From: Gemmatimonadota bacterium
GTDB lineage: Bacteria > Latescibacterota > UBA2968 > UBA8231
Assembly: GCA_018660835.1 (NCBI GenBank)
Contig: JABJJN010000056.1
Span: 124,001-188,000, forward strand
Direction of reading: 5' to 3'
DNA length: 64,000 nt
Shown: piece after piece, positions 52,161 to 60,744 of the stretch
Layout of the letters: each line of letters starts with the position of its first letter
Position numbering within the stretch: position 1 is the first letter of the stretch
Position numbers and translations under genes: made by a program
The notes under the pieces: generated by a model
What the model saw: the letters and a program-made list of their open reading frames with translations, nothing else
What the model was told of the DNA's origin: nothing
Database searches by the model: none

Positions 52161-53095
52161 TGGCTGTCTCTCTCGTTCCAGACACCCAGCTCAAAGGGAC
52201 GCGGATCAACGGCTGACATGAGGTCGGTCCGCTCGTGCACGCGCCGATTCCAGTTCTGGCGACCGTGGAATAGCAGATGCTGGTTCGCAGGGATCTGCGC
52301 CCTAAACTCATCGGTCAATACCCCGTCTCCCCAGTACGGCAGTTGTGCCGGTCCGTAGCCGGTAATAATGATCACACGCTCACGTTCACTCGTCAGACGC
52401 CCTGTCGCATGAATCAGTGGTTCCACGAACAGCAGCGTCGAACCTGCGGGGGCGACAACCTGGTGTATGAGTGACCGATCCTGGTAGGCACACTCTATGA
52501 GCTGCTCCGGTGGCAGATCCATCTTGTGGCTACCGGCGATGACGACGGTACCGCCATCGTCTGGCCTCAATTCGGTCAGATTCGTAAGGGTTTTCACGAA
52601 GTTGCAGTGATAGAGTCCGTGGCGTGTGTAGCTGCCATAAGGCACATCAATGCCACGATGAAAGGAATAACGAAAGGCCTCGGCGTCCTGCGTGTCCCAA
52701 TCTGGCGAGCGTGTGTTGATGTGAGCATTGGACTCCACCATGCGCACTTCACCACCGATCAGTTCCGCTGCCAGCCCGATCATTCTCGGGTGCGTGATGT
52801 AGGCTGCAAAGGAAGGGTCCGCCTGCTCAATATCCCGCATGAAGTCGTGATGGGATGGCTTCGTACCAGCCAGACCTGCGCCTCGGACTTTGAGGGAGAG
52901 ATCTTCACTCTTGGAAGACGGCCTGCCCGCGGCGATCAGGTCTCGCTTCAGTTCCTGCAGAGCGTCAATGAGAATACCGCACTCATCTGACGTCAGCGTC
53001 TCCGGTATGACGACATAACCATAGATATCGAGATGCAGGCGCTGCGCCGACGTCAGGGCGGGAAAGGGGACGTCCATCTTCTCTTCATCAGGCAT
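52157..53095 (-). CDS. phytanoyl-CoA dioxygenase family protein with atypical iron motif
   Basis: A 312-residue member of the PhyH family. The N-terminus Y-G-Y-V-V-I-P-E-T-L and the core G-G-T-V-V-I-A-G-S-H-K with H229 (E-P-L-I-H-A-T-G-R) are typical. In place of H-x-D, the sequence is S-F-H146-R-G-I-D150, which puts three residues between His and Asp. This may be a distinct subfamily with shifted iron ligands or altered chemistry. It is first of a two-gene PhyH pair and precedes its partner by a 4-base overlap. RsmE lies 107 bases upstream on the same strand. Confidence 0.85.
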   Translation of the reverse strand: MPDEEKMDVPFPALTSAQRLHLDIYGYVVIPETLTSDECGILIDALQELKRDLIAAGRPSSKSEDLSLKVRGAGLAGTKPSHHDFMRDIEQADPSFAAYITHPRMIGLAAELIGGEVRMVESNAHINTRSPDWDTQDAEAFRYSFHRGIDVPYGSYTRHGLYHCNFVKTLTNLTELRPDDGGTVVIAGSHKMDLPPEQLIECAYQDRSLIHQVVAPAGSTLLFVEPLIHATGRLTSERERVIIITGYGPAQLPYWGDGVLTDEFRAQIPANQHLLFHGRQNWNRRVHERTDLMSAVDPRPFELGVWNERDSQ

Positions 53096-53202
53096 TGGTG
53101 GTGAAGCTCTCTTTGATTCGGGTCAGGTGGTACACGCTGAAATTACTGGAATTCTCGTATGGTGGCATCACGTCTCTGCCGGTGAATCGCACGGGCATCG
53201 TT

Positions 53203-53952
53203 CTACACTTCTCTTGTGTCCTGCGTGGAAGCCGAAGCCCAGGCACCTATCCGGGCCTTGACCACTGCCAGGGCGGCAATGACTGCCGTCTCGGTTCGCA
53301 GTACCCGAGCCCCCATGCCTGCCAACTTGTAACCGGCAGCAGTCAGCTGGTCACGCTCAGTTGACGTCCACCCTCGCTCCGAACCAACGGCAAGGGTCAC
53401 AGTAGTCGTCGAATCTGGCAATGCATTGCTGAGCTCGGTTGTCCCCTCGTAGTTGTCGAGAGCAATACGTACGTCGCCCCCCGCGCTGACAAGAGCGTCG
53501 GACAATTCCATTCCTACTTCTACCGGTGGGATCCGGGTCGCGAAAGCTTGTTCGACTCCAGTGTGGACCTGGCGCTGATACTCTGATGTGGTCCACAGAC
53601 TGCTGTCGGCGTAGGTCGGTTCGCCGCGCTCGGTGCGTGGGAAGAGCATGCGTGACACACCCAGCGTCGCGGCCTCGCGCAAGACGCGACGGCAACTTTG
53701 AGGTCGACAGAGACCGACGATCAGCGTCACAGGTTCGACGGCGGGCAGGAGGGTGCTCCAGGTGAAACTCAGGACCATCACTTCATCATCCACTGCTTCT
53801 ACCAAGGCCTTGCCGACAGGACCATCGATGAGCCCTACATCAAAGCGGTCTCCAGGACAACGCTGCAGCACGTCAAGAATGTGACGGGCGCGAGGATCCT
53901 GCCGTGACAGGGGTTTTGATGTCTCGTCGTCGTGAAACAGGATGATATTCAT
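53203..53952 (-). CDS. rsmE: 16S rRNA (uracil-1498-N3)-methyltransferase
   Basis: A 249-residue SPOUT-class RNA methyltransferase that modifies U1498 of 16S rRNA. The N-terminal PUA-like domain has H-I-L-D-V-L-Q-R-C-P-G-D-R-F. The SPOUT core has E-A-A-T-L-G-V-S-R and the knot L-A-V-G-S-E-R-G-W-T-S-T-E followed by G-A-R-V-L-R-T-E-T-A. The usual G-P-E-G-G of the SAM loop is G-S-E-R-G here, a mild deviation. The frame is open for 35 codons upstream, but the family N-terminus starts at the ATG at 53952. No strong ribosome site is visible. Divergent from the next PhyH gene. Confidence 0.88.
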   Translation of the reverse strand: MNIILFHDDETSKPLSRQDPRARHILDVLQRCPGDRFDVGLIDGPVGKALVEAVDDEVMVLSFTWSTLLPAVEPVTLIVGLCRPQSCRRVLREAATLGVSRMLFPRTERGEPTYADSSLWTTSEYQRQVHTGVEQAFATRIPPVEVGMELSDALVSAGGDVRIALDNYEGTTELSNALPDSTTTVTLAVGSERGWTSTERDQLTAAGYKLAGMGARVLRTETAVIAALAVVKARIGAWASASTQDTREV

Positions 53953-54138
53953 TGGTTCGTCAGATTTCTGCTCGGGGCATTTCTGACGCAGCAGGCTGCG
54001 TCGCCAGCCAGTGAGGCTAGGCCCATCATCGAATTGAGGCAACCTGGAGCGAGGCACGTCTCATCACCTATCTTTTGGCGGCCATTCTCTCGTGCGTATC
54101 GACCATCCTTGCAGACGATTCAAGAAGATGACAAGTAG

Positions 54139-54951
54139 ATGACGATCTCCGACGCCGACTTGCAGCATTATCATGATCAAGGCTACCTCATCCGGCGCCA
54201 GGTTTTCACGGCGGCTCGTATGACATCACTGCGTGATGCAATGGAACGTCTGATGGATCGCGCCCTTGCGGGAGAGGTGGAAATAGGCTGGATCGATCGG
54301 GAACAACGCCTCTTGCAGCGCACAGGCCAGCTATTTGCACCAGAGAAATACGACGCAGCGTACGCTGCGTGGCTCAACGACGACCTCGATACGCATCTGC
54401 GGGCCTTGCTCGACGCGGCACCACGGCACAGTCTGTTTGGCATGCTCGCCAGTGGCGGGGGGCAGCCATACCAGCAAGCCTGGCATCGTGACCTTGGTAG
54501 ACCGGGCGACGACGACGAAGAGACATTCTATCACCGTCACCACGGCAAGTATGTCCAGTTCAATGCCCCCCTGCTGCCGGGCGACCGTTTCCTCCATATC
54601 GTGCCCGCGAGCCATCTGCGTGCTTCGACGGTCCAGGAAATTGAAGCTGCCGCCGCGGGTGAAGAAGCGGATATGCCGGACGCGCTTGTTGTTGAACTTG
54701 AACCTGGTGACATCGTCTACTACGATGCCAATCTGTGGCACCGTGGATGGAATCCTGCAGGGGTGAATCGCTGGTCAATGCACTGTGCATTCTGGCGCGC
54801 CGATTGCCCTGTCATGACGCACGAGATCAATCAGCGGGACGCACTGCTGAGCGTGGGACACCTCGATCGCATGCCGCCGATTGCCCGCGAATATGTGCAA
54901 CGATATCTGGACAATATTCCGGCCGAACCTCTCAGACTGCAGGACCTGTGA
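54139..54951 (+). CDS. phytanoyl-CoA dioxygenase (PhyH) family protein
   Basis: A 270-residue Fe(II)/2-oxoglutarate oxygenase: H116-x-D118 (A-W-H-R-D-L-G-R), H201 (A-N-L-W-H-R-G-W-N) and R211, with I-V-P-A-S-H-L before the strand. All catalytic residues are present. First gene of a rightward run of three PhyH genes and a DUF1961 gene; the next starts 49 bases later. It differs from its neighbours beyond the core, so this is not a recent tandem duplication. Confidence 0.9.
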   Translation: MTISDADLQHYHDQGYLIRRQVFTAARMTSLRDAMERLMDRALAGEVEIGWIDREQRLLQRTGQLFAPEKYDAAYAAWLNDDLDTHLRALLDAAPRHSLFGMLASGGGQPYQQAWHRDLGRPGDDDEETFYHRHHGKYVQFNAPLLPGDRFLHIVPASHLRASTVQEIEAAAAGEEADMPDALVVELEPGDIVYYDANLWHRGWNPAGVNRWSMHCAFWRADCPVMTHEINQRDALLSVGHLDRMPPIAREYVQRYLDNIPAEPLRLQDL

Positions 54952-55000
54952 GACAACAACATCCGGTAGCCCGATCACACAGAAATGACTTCGAGGGTAT

Positions 55001-55915
55001 ATGACCGTTGCGCTAGATCCGACACCCCTAGATCTCAAGGACCAGAGCTATGCCGTGGTTCGTGGGCTTTTCGACGCGGCCGACATTCAACGCCTGAATG
55101 AGATTTGCGAACGAGTACTTGCCCAATGGCGCCAAGCACCGCGCAGTGATAACCCCCCTGTGGGCCCGCAGGCCAACTATATGCGGCATCTGAATGATCC
55201 TGGATACCACGTGGGCTACCCGCAGGATCTGAGTTTTCTGCTCAACGCCATCGGATCTCCACAGGTTCTTGAGTCCGTAAGCGCAGCCCTTGGCGAGGAA
55301 TTCCTGCTCGCCCTGATCAGCCTCTACTTCAATCCAACAGGAGAGAGCCAGGACGGCTTCTGGCACAAAGACAAGATTGGCGATGAAGCAGGAGTTGCGA
55401 AGATCCAGGAGACGGGTGCAGGACTGCAGATGCAGATCGCCCTGGTGCCTACGGACGATCTGCAGTTGGTGCCGGGGTCGCATCTGCGCGACTACACAGA
55501 AGAAGAACATGCGATCTGCGTCGCCGACGACGGGATCCACAATCGCTCTAACGACATGCCCGGTGCTGTGCGTCTCGCCCTCGAGCCCGGTGATGCCGTA
55601 TTGTTCACGCAAGTGTGCATTCATCGCGGTCGCTATCACAGAGACACACCACGACGAACGTTGATGCTCTCCGTGAAGAAGCGAGCCGCTGCGGAGTTCA
55701 CACTGCGCCAGCGCGGCCTCGATCAGTACAGTGATCAGCCCTGGTTCCTGCTGCCGACCTACCTCGATGGCGTGACGCCTGAGGCGCGAGCCTTCTTCGA
55801 GGAATTTGCCAATTTCTATGGTGCACGCTGGAAAGCACGTCTGGCAGAAGTGATGAAATACTCAAGTCTGTTGGACAACCTGACCAAATCAGGAGCCAAC
55901 CCGTTCGGTGCATGA
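55001..55915 (+). CDS. phytanoyl-CoA dioxygenase (PhyH) family protein
   Basis: A 304-residue Fe(II)/2-oxoglutarate oxygenase: H122-x-D124 (F-W-H-K-D-K-I-G), H208 (V-C-I-H-R-G-R-Y) and an arginine at 218/219. The last 80 residues extend beyond the core (F-F-E-E-F-A-N-F-Y-G-A-R-W). GAGG lies six bases before the ATG. Middle gene of the three-PhyH run. Confidence 0.88.
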   Translation: MTVALDPTPLDLKDQSYAVVRGLFDAADIQRLNEICERVLAQWRQAPRSDNPPVGPQANYMRHLNDPGYHVGYPQDLSFLLNAIGSPQVLESVSAALGEEFLLALISLYFNPTGESQDGFWHKDKIGDEAGVAKIQETGAGLQMQIALVPTDDLQLVPGSHLRDYTEEEHAICVADDGIHNRSNDMPGAVRLALEPGDAVLFTQVCIHRGRYHRDTPRRTLMLSVKKRAAAEFTLRQRGLDQYSDQPWFLLPTYLDGVTPEARAFFEEFANFYGARWKARLAEVMKYSSLLDNLTKSGANPFGA

Positions 55916-55933
55916 ACGGTGAGAGAACGAACG

Positions 55934-56695
55934 ATGCTGAACGCAGATCAGGTGGCGCAGTTTTCGCAGGACGGTTTCCTCATTGTACGAGGTCTACTTG
56001 ACGCATCGCGCGTGGAGGCGATCAAGCAACGTGCTGAATCGATCGCACGCGGTGAGGAATCGCACGTGCCGCCATCACGCCTGCAGTTGGAGCCCGTAGT
56101 AGCCAGTGGCGAACAGAGTGCGGATGAAGGCGCGAATTCGCTACGCAAGATGAGTCATGTAGCCTTCGTGGACGACGTATTTCGCGACCATGCCACGACG
56201 CCCGCCATTCTGGATTGCGTTGAGGCACTGCTTGGCCCGGACCTTAAGCTCTATCAGGACCAGCTGTTCATGAAACCACCACGGATCGGTTCGCGCCAAG
56301 CCTACCACCAGGATCAACCACTTGGGTTCCACGTCGAACCTGCAGATCGCATGGTCACCTGCTGGGCCGCCCTCGATGCGGCGACGATCGAGAATGGTTG
56401 CCTGTGGATGCTACCGGGAACACACAAACACGGCTGGATCGACAAAGAGAAGTGGCAGGAAGTGGAGGAGCAGGCCGTCGCCGACGACTTGAGCACGGAA
56501 CGTCCCGTCGAATTGAGTCCTGGGGACTGCAGCTTCCATCATGGCCACATCTTACACAGCAGCCGCCCGAATCTCACCGACAAGAGACGCTGGGGTTATG
56601 CTACCCACTATGTGAGCGCTCACTGTCGTTATGTTGGCGACGATGACAATGACGCCCTGTTGGTTCGCGGACGTTCGATTCCAGGCTGCGTTTGA
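55934..56695 (+). CDS. phytanoyl-CoA dioxygenase (PhyH) family protein
   Basis: A 253-residue Fe(II)/2-oxoglutarate oxygenase with H125-x-D127 (A-Y-H-Q-D-Q-P-L), H208 (H-I-L-H-S-S-R-P-N) and R218, and the class motif E-N-G-C-L-W-M-L-P-G-T-H. It is close to the canonical phytanoyl-CoA hydroxylase pattern. The ATG at 55934 is used; an in-frame GTG at 55919 directly after the previous stop is possible. The DUF1961 gene follows within 35 bases. Confidence 0.9.
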   Translation: MLNADQVAQFSQDGFLIVRGLLDASRVEAIKQRAESIARGEESHVPPSRLQLEPVVASGEQSADEGANSLRKMSHVAFVDDVFRDHATTPAILDCVEALLGPDLKLYQDQLFMKPPRIGSRQAYHQDQPLGFHVEPADRMVTCWAALDAATIENGCLWMLPGTHKHGWIDKEKWQEVEEQAVADDLSTERPVELSPGDCSFHHGHILHSSRPNLTDKRRWGYATHYVSAHCRYVGDDDNDALLVRGRSIPGCV

Positions 56696-56730
56696 GCCTC
56701 CCTCTGCCAGCACCTCGCGCAAGGACCGCT

Positions 56731-57570
56731 ATGCCAGTGATGACGCCCCTGCGTCGTATCCTGCTCATGTTCTTGTTGTGCATGGGAACTGCCCTGGCAG
56801 ACGATACGGCACGCTCAGAGGCGCTCATCCATGGCGATAACGAACGCCTTCAGCAATTGCTTGCACTCGAGTGGGATGTCGCCATGCACGACGCCGGCAC
56901 GAAGGACTGGCAGGATCGGTGGTTCCTCGATGGCACGCGGGCAGCAGTCACAAATACACCGGACGGCATGATTCTCACGGCAGGCCCCATCCCGCGCGAT
57001 CATGCTTCGCACTGTGTTCTGTGGACGAAGGATTCCTTTGCCGGTGATGTGAAGATCGAATTTGACTACTGGCGGTTGGATACGATTCAGCGCTGGGTAA
57101 ACATTCTCTACATCCAGGCAACCGGCACGGGGGTCGCACCCTACGACAAGGACATCGACGCTTGGTCCCAACAGCGTGAGATCCCCTATATGAAGTCCTA
57201 CTTCAACCACATGAATTTGCTGCATATCAGCTTCGCCGCCTTCGATCCTGACAGCGCACACGACGACTATGTCAGAATGAGACGCTACCCGACATCGGCT
57301 GACCGTTCGTTCAGCGAGCTCGCCGTCCGACCGGACTACTTTGACACGGGATTATTCAGACCCGGGGTGAAGCACCATTTCACCGTGATCAAACGTCACA
57401 GCGAAGTCCACATGCGGATTTCAGATGGCGAGAAGACAATGACCTTTTCCTGGGACACGTCCCGGTTCGACCCGATCGTCGAAGGTCGAATCGGCTTCCG
57501 TCATATGTTCACTCGTAGTGCGCGCTATGCGGACATCTCCATATCGACCTTGAGTCGTCGTCGACCTTGA
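56731..57570 (+). CDS. exported DUF1961 family protein
   Basis: A 279-residue secreted protein. A signal peptide runs over the first 25 residues (L-R-R-I-L-L-M-F-L-L-C-M-G-T-A-L-A). The body matches DUF1961, a concanavalin-like beta-sandwich found beside carbohydrate-active genes: E-F-D-Y-W-R-L-D, V-N-I-L-Y-I-Q-A-T-G-T-G, P-Y-x-K-D-I, Y-F-N-H-M-N, R-P-D-Y-F-D-T-G-L-F, and G-R-I-G-F-R-H-M-F-T-R-S-A-R-Y at the end. Activity is unproven; glycan binding or lyase action has been proposed for such folds. The ATG at 56731 has AAGGA upstream, inside an open frame that begins earlier. Confidence 0.82.
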   Translation: MPVMTPLRRILLMFLLCMGTALADDTARSEALIHGDNERLQQLLALEWDVAMHDAGTKDWQDRWFLDGTRAAVTNTPDGMILTAGPIPRDHASHCVLWTKDSFAGDVKIEFDYWRLDTIQRWVNILYIQATGTGVAPYDKDIDAWSQQREIPYMKSYFNHMNLLHISFAAFDPDSAHDDYVRMRRYPTSADRSFSELAVRPDYFDTGLFRPGVKHHFTVIKRHSEVHMRISDGEKTMTFSWDTSRFDPIVEGRIGFRHMFTRSARYADISISTLSRRRP

Positions 57571-57635
57571 GGAATCTCGAATCGCCGTAACATGAATCTG
57601 CGCGGGCCCAGGCGCGCCGAGTCGCTCCCAGATAC

Positions 57636-58418
57636 TCAAAAGTCGTCGCCGTGCACGCTGCCTGGGCGCGAGTAGTCTGCGGGTTCTTCGCGTAGATCGT
57701 AGCCGAGTTTCTCCAGCCATACCTGCCCTTTGTAGCCAAGCAGCTTTTCAGCCTTGCTTAGATCCCACCGTCTCTGCGAACTCTCTCCCACAAGCGTAAC
57801 GACCTCACATCCGGACACCGGTGCAGTCACGGAGAGGGAGAAGGCCTCGACCAGATCCGAAAAGGCCATCCACTGCGGCAGGATGGAACCTCCGGCAGTA
57901 GCGGGATCGTCGACATCAATGGGAGCCGGAATACGCAGGCAGAGGACTTCCATGTGGTGCAGTCGGGCATAGGTTCGAGCGATCTGCTCGCCGACGTACT
58001 TCGTCAGCCCATACGTCTCCACCGGTTTTCCTGGAGCGTCTGCAGGAACCCACTCAGGCGCTGGATACCCCCAGACCACGGTCAGACTACTCGTGTAAAC
58101 GACACGCCTTACGCCGGCCCTCGCTGCTGCCTCAAAGACATTGTACGTGCCCTTCGCATTGATGTCCCAGCGCTCGTCATTGAAGCGATCGTCCTCATAG
58201 TCGCCCTCGTGTCCCGTTGCGATGGCCAGATGAATGATCGCATCCATGCCCTCGGCAGCGGCTTCCACCTGATCCAACTGGGTTACATCCACCTGTCGCC
58301 AGCGATCGTCACCGTCGACGGCGGAACGGGATGTAAGGATAAGCTCGTGCTCAGACTCCAGACGGGGTACCAGTCGCCGGCCGATCGTCCCCCGCGCCCC
58401 GGTAATGAGGATTTTCAT
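57636..58418 (-). CDS. NAD-dependent epimerase/dehydratase (extended SDR)
   Basis: A 260-residue extended short-chain dehydrogenase. The cofactor loop is I-T-G-A-R-G-T-I-G-R-R-L near 5-16. The catalytic serine is in Y-T-S-S-L, and Y-x3-K is Y-G-L-T-K-Y-V-G-E. C-terminal W-L-E-K-L-G-Y-D-L-R-E is typical. The ATG at 58418 is preceded by GGGAGAG. It may act on sugars or uronates. Last gene of the leftward operon; the sugar isomerase gene ends 10 bases before its start. Confidence 0.88.
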   Translation of the reverse strand: MKILITGARGTIGRRLVPRLESEHELILTSRSAVDGDDRWRQVDVTQLDQVEAAAEGMDAIIHLAIATGHEGDYEDDRFNDERWDINAKGTYNVFEAAARAGVRRVVYTSSLTVVWGYPAPEWVPADAPGKPVETYGLTKYVGEQIARTYARLHHMEVLCLRIPAPIDVDDPATAGGSILPQWMAFSDLVEAFSLSVTAPVSGCEVVTLVGESSQRRWDLSKAEKLLGYKGQVWLEKLGYDLREEPADYSRPGSVHGDDF

Positions 58419-58428
58419 AGCTCTCCCA

Positions 58429-59193
58429 CTAGTAGCCGACACTGCGCAGATAGGCACGGTTGATCTTCATACTCTCCACCGAATCTCGGGTTCCACCGGA
58501 CACGGCAACCACCCAGCCGTCGAAACCTACCTCCTCCAGGGTTCGCAGGAACAAACCATAATCACACATGGGTCCATCGCCGAGGTCTCCCGCCGTGTTC
58601 TGGCGCGTCAGATCGTCGTGCAGGTGAGCGTAGGCGATCTGCCCAGCATGGTCGCGTGCTGCCTGCGCCGGTTCGAATCCCCAAAGCACGACGTGAGCCA
58701 TATCCAGGCAGAGACCGCACAGTTGGAGTCTGTTCAGGAAACGTTTCCACTCCTGCTCGCTGTCGACGAAATGATTTACGTGTGGATGCCAGGCGACACG
58801 CACACCGATTCGATCACCATGCGCGGCGAGATCTTCATAGATCGCTGCGACCTGATCGAGGTCGGCGTCGGTGCTGGGTGAAGTGGGACCGTGAGCAGGT
58901 CCCTTGGTCATGAACAGACCGACACCGCAGTCAGCGGCAAATTCAATACGACGCTTGCAACGCTCCTGCGCCGCTGCGGCGTCGCCTCCGACGCTGACAT
59001 TGGGCCCGGACACGGCAGCGATCTCGACTCCGGCGTCCGCACACACACGTAACAGACGGGTCGGTGTCCCCAGATCGTCGAGGGACTCGCGCGTCTCCCA
59101 ACCTTCCCAGCCATTCTCGGCAAGTTTGCCCAGATTGTGTTCGAGATTCTGCCCCTTCCAGGGCAAACTGCTATAGGCGAGGTGTAGCGTCAT
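58429..59193 (-). CDS. sugar phosphate isomerase/epimerase (TIM barrel)
   Basis: A 254-residue xylose isomerase-like TIM barrel. Expected strand motifs are G-W-E-G-W-E-T-R-E, A-W-H-P-H-V-N-H-F, G-L-C-L-D-M-A-H-V-V and A-Y-A-H-L-H-D-D. These resemble IolE/IolI-type inosose dehydratases and 3-keto-sugar epimerases. Together with the SDR it could recycle an inositol or keto-sugar. It is separated by 57 bases from the sulfatase gene, with no obvious terminator. Confidence 0.85.
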   Translation of the reverse strand: MTLHLAYSSLPWKGQNLEHNLGKLAENGWEGWETRESLDDLGTPTRLLRVCADAGVEIAAVSGPNVSVGGDAAAAQERCKRRIEFAADCGVGLFMTKGPAHGPTSPSTDADLDQVAAIYEDLAAHGDRIGVRVAWHPHVNHFVDSEQEWKRFLNRLQLCGLCLDMAHVVLWGFEPAQAARDHAGQIAYAHLHDDLTRQNTAGDLGDGPMCDYGLFLRTLEEVGFDGWVVAVSGGTRDSVESMKINRAYLRSVGY

Positions 59194-59250
59194 GTGTTGG
59201 GACCAATTGAAGAGACAGGTTGAAGGAATCGAGGCGACAGCCGTCTTGCG

Positions 59251-60744
59251 CTACAAGTAATCGACGCTCTTCGGAGACGACGAATTCGGGCCATGCAACC
59301 GCCTGATCTCCGGCGTCGGCCAGCGCATTTCGTATTGCTTGGTTCGTGTGCGCTTGTAGCCTGCGTTGTAGTAGTTGCTCGTGACCATCCACTCCAACAT
59401 CCTCAGCAGCAGCTGATTCTTCGCCTCTGCAAAGGCCGCGTCATCCCAGCGATTCCACAATTCGTCAGCGTCTACCTGCAGATCGTAGAACTCCCCTTCC
59501 TCTTGGCCGGGATAGTAGACAAGCTTGTGCGTCGCTGTGCGCATCATGATCTGGTAGTTGTCCTCGCATACAACGAATTCACGAGGCACGATCTCTTGTG
59601 TGTCCAGATAGGGGAGAAGCGATCGCCCCTCCAGATACGTGGGCGTCTCAATGCCCGCTGCCTGCAAAATGGTGGGGCCAAGATCCATCAGAGAAACGAG
59701 ATCATCTGACGTGTCGGGTTGTTCCACAGAATTGGGATGCCGAATGATCAGAGGGATATGAGTGATGGAGTCATACATCAGCCATTTGTAGGCCAGACCG
59801 TGATCGCCAAGCATCTCTCCGTGATCTGAGCAGAAAATAATCAGACTGTTGTCCAACCATCCCTTCTGCTCCAGCGCCGTCATCACATTGCCGACCATTT
59901 CATCTACCGTCGTGATCTTCGCGTAGTAATGTCGGCGCATCATATCGATATCATCGTCCGTCGCGCCACGCAGATCGATTTTGGCTTCGCCACGGGCCTC
60001 GGCGAAGGCTTCAAGGTGAGCCTGATGCTGTGGAGGTTTTTCGGCGAGTTCACCCTCTCTGACAGCACGCTTCGGCAACTCGACGCCATCGTATAGATCC
60101 AGATGTCGCTGCAGCGGATCCCAGGGCTCATGTGGACCCGTGAGTCCGACCTGTAGAAAGACGGGTTTGCTGCCTTTGTGATCTCGAATCCACGAAACCG
60201 CTGAATCTCCGATGAATACGTCGCTGTGGTATCTCTCCTCCAAGTGCCAGGGAACACCCTGATACTTCGTCATCCAGTCGGGGTCGGTGTCCTGGCGATG
60301 ATTCGGACGTGTCTGCCCATTCAGACTCAAGAATCGTCCCCAGTCATCATCGGCGTTGCCGCCATCGTGGGTCGTGTTCGTCGGATTCTCAACGATCACC
60401 CGTTCGTGGAAACCGCCAGGGATATCACGTGGCATGAAATGCATCTTGCCGATGTTGGCACAGAAGTAGCCGCCATCTGCCAGGTCCTGTATCCAATTGC
60501 GATGGTTGCCCCAGTGGTCGAAACTGTAGACCCCCGTCGTGTGCGGATACATACCCGTAAAGATCGCCGCGCGCGATGCAACACAGGTAGCCCCGGGGCA
60601 GTATGCCTGTCGGAAGGAGGTCCCTTCCCGGGCGAGGCGATCCATGTTCGGTGTAATCATGTGATCATTGCCCCAGGCACCAATGGTGTCGGCTCGCTGC
60701 TGATCTGTCATGATCAAGATGATGTGTGGCTGGACTTGGGACAT
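59251..60744 (-). CDS. sulfatase (type I), CxASR signature
   Basis: A 497-residue arylsulfatase-like protein. Metal residues D14-Q15 (I-M-T-D-Q-Q) and S-D-H-G-E-M-L-G-D-H-G are present, with P-H-E-P-W and the C-terminal E-G-E-F-Y-D-L. The formylglycine signature is C54-V-A-S-R, with Ala instead of the usual Pro. C-x-A-x-R is still a known maturation site in anaerobic-type systems, so activity is likely. There is no signal peptide, and the start follows the stop of the oxidoreductase gene directly. Different in sequence from the sulfatase at 22 kb. Confidence 0.9.
   Translation of the reverse strand: MSQVQPHIILIMTDQQRADTIGAWGNDHMITPNMDRLAREGTSFRQAYCPGATCVASRAAIFTGMYPHTTGVYSFDHWGNHRNWIQDLADGGYFCANIGKMHFMPRDIPGGFHERVIVENPTNTTHDGGNADDDWGRFLSLNGQTRPNHRQDTDPDWMTKYQGVPWHLEERYHSDVFIGDSAVSWIRDHKGSKPVFLQVGLTGPHEPWDPLQRHLDLYDGVELPKRAVREGELAEKPPQHQAHLEAFAEARGEAKIDLRGATDDDIDMMRRHYYAKITTVDEMVGNVMTALEQKGWLDNSLIIFCSDHGEMLGDHGLAYKWLMYDSITHIPLIIRHPNSVEQPDTSDDLVSLMDLGPTILQAAGIETPTYLEGRSLLPYLDTQEIVPREFVVCEDNYQIMMRTATHKLVYYPGQEEGEFYDLQVDADELWNRWDDAAFAEAKNQLLLRMLEWMVTSNYYNAGYKRTRTKQYEMRWPTPEIRRLHGPNSSSPKSVDYL

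Noticed and set aside
53096-53202. Small gene between rsmE and the PhyH pair
   Set aside because: Only 107 bases with no start/ribosome-site combination or coding signal.
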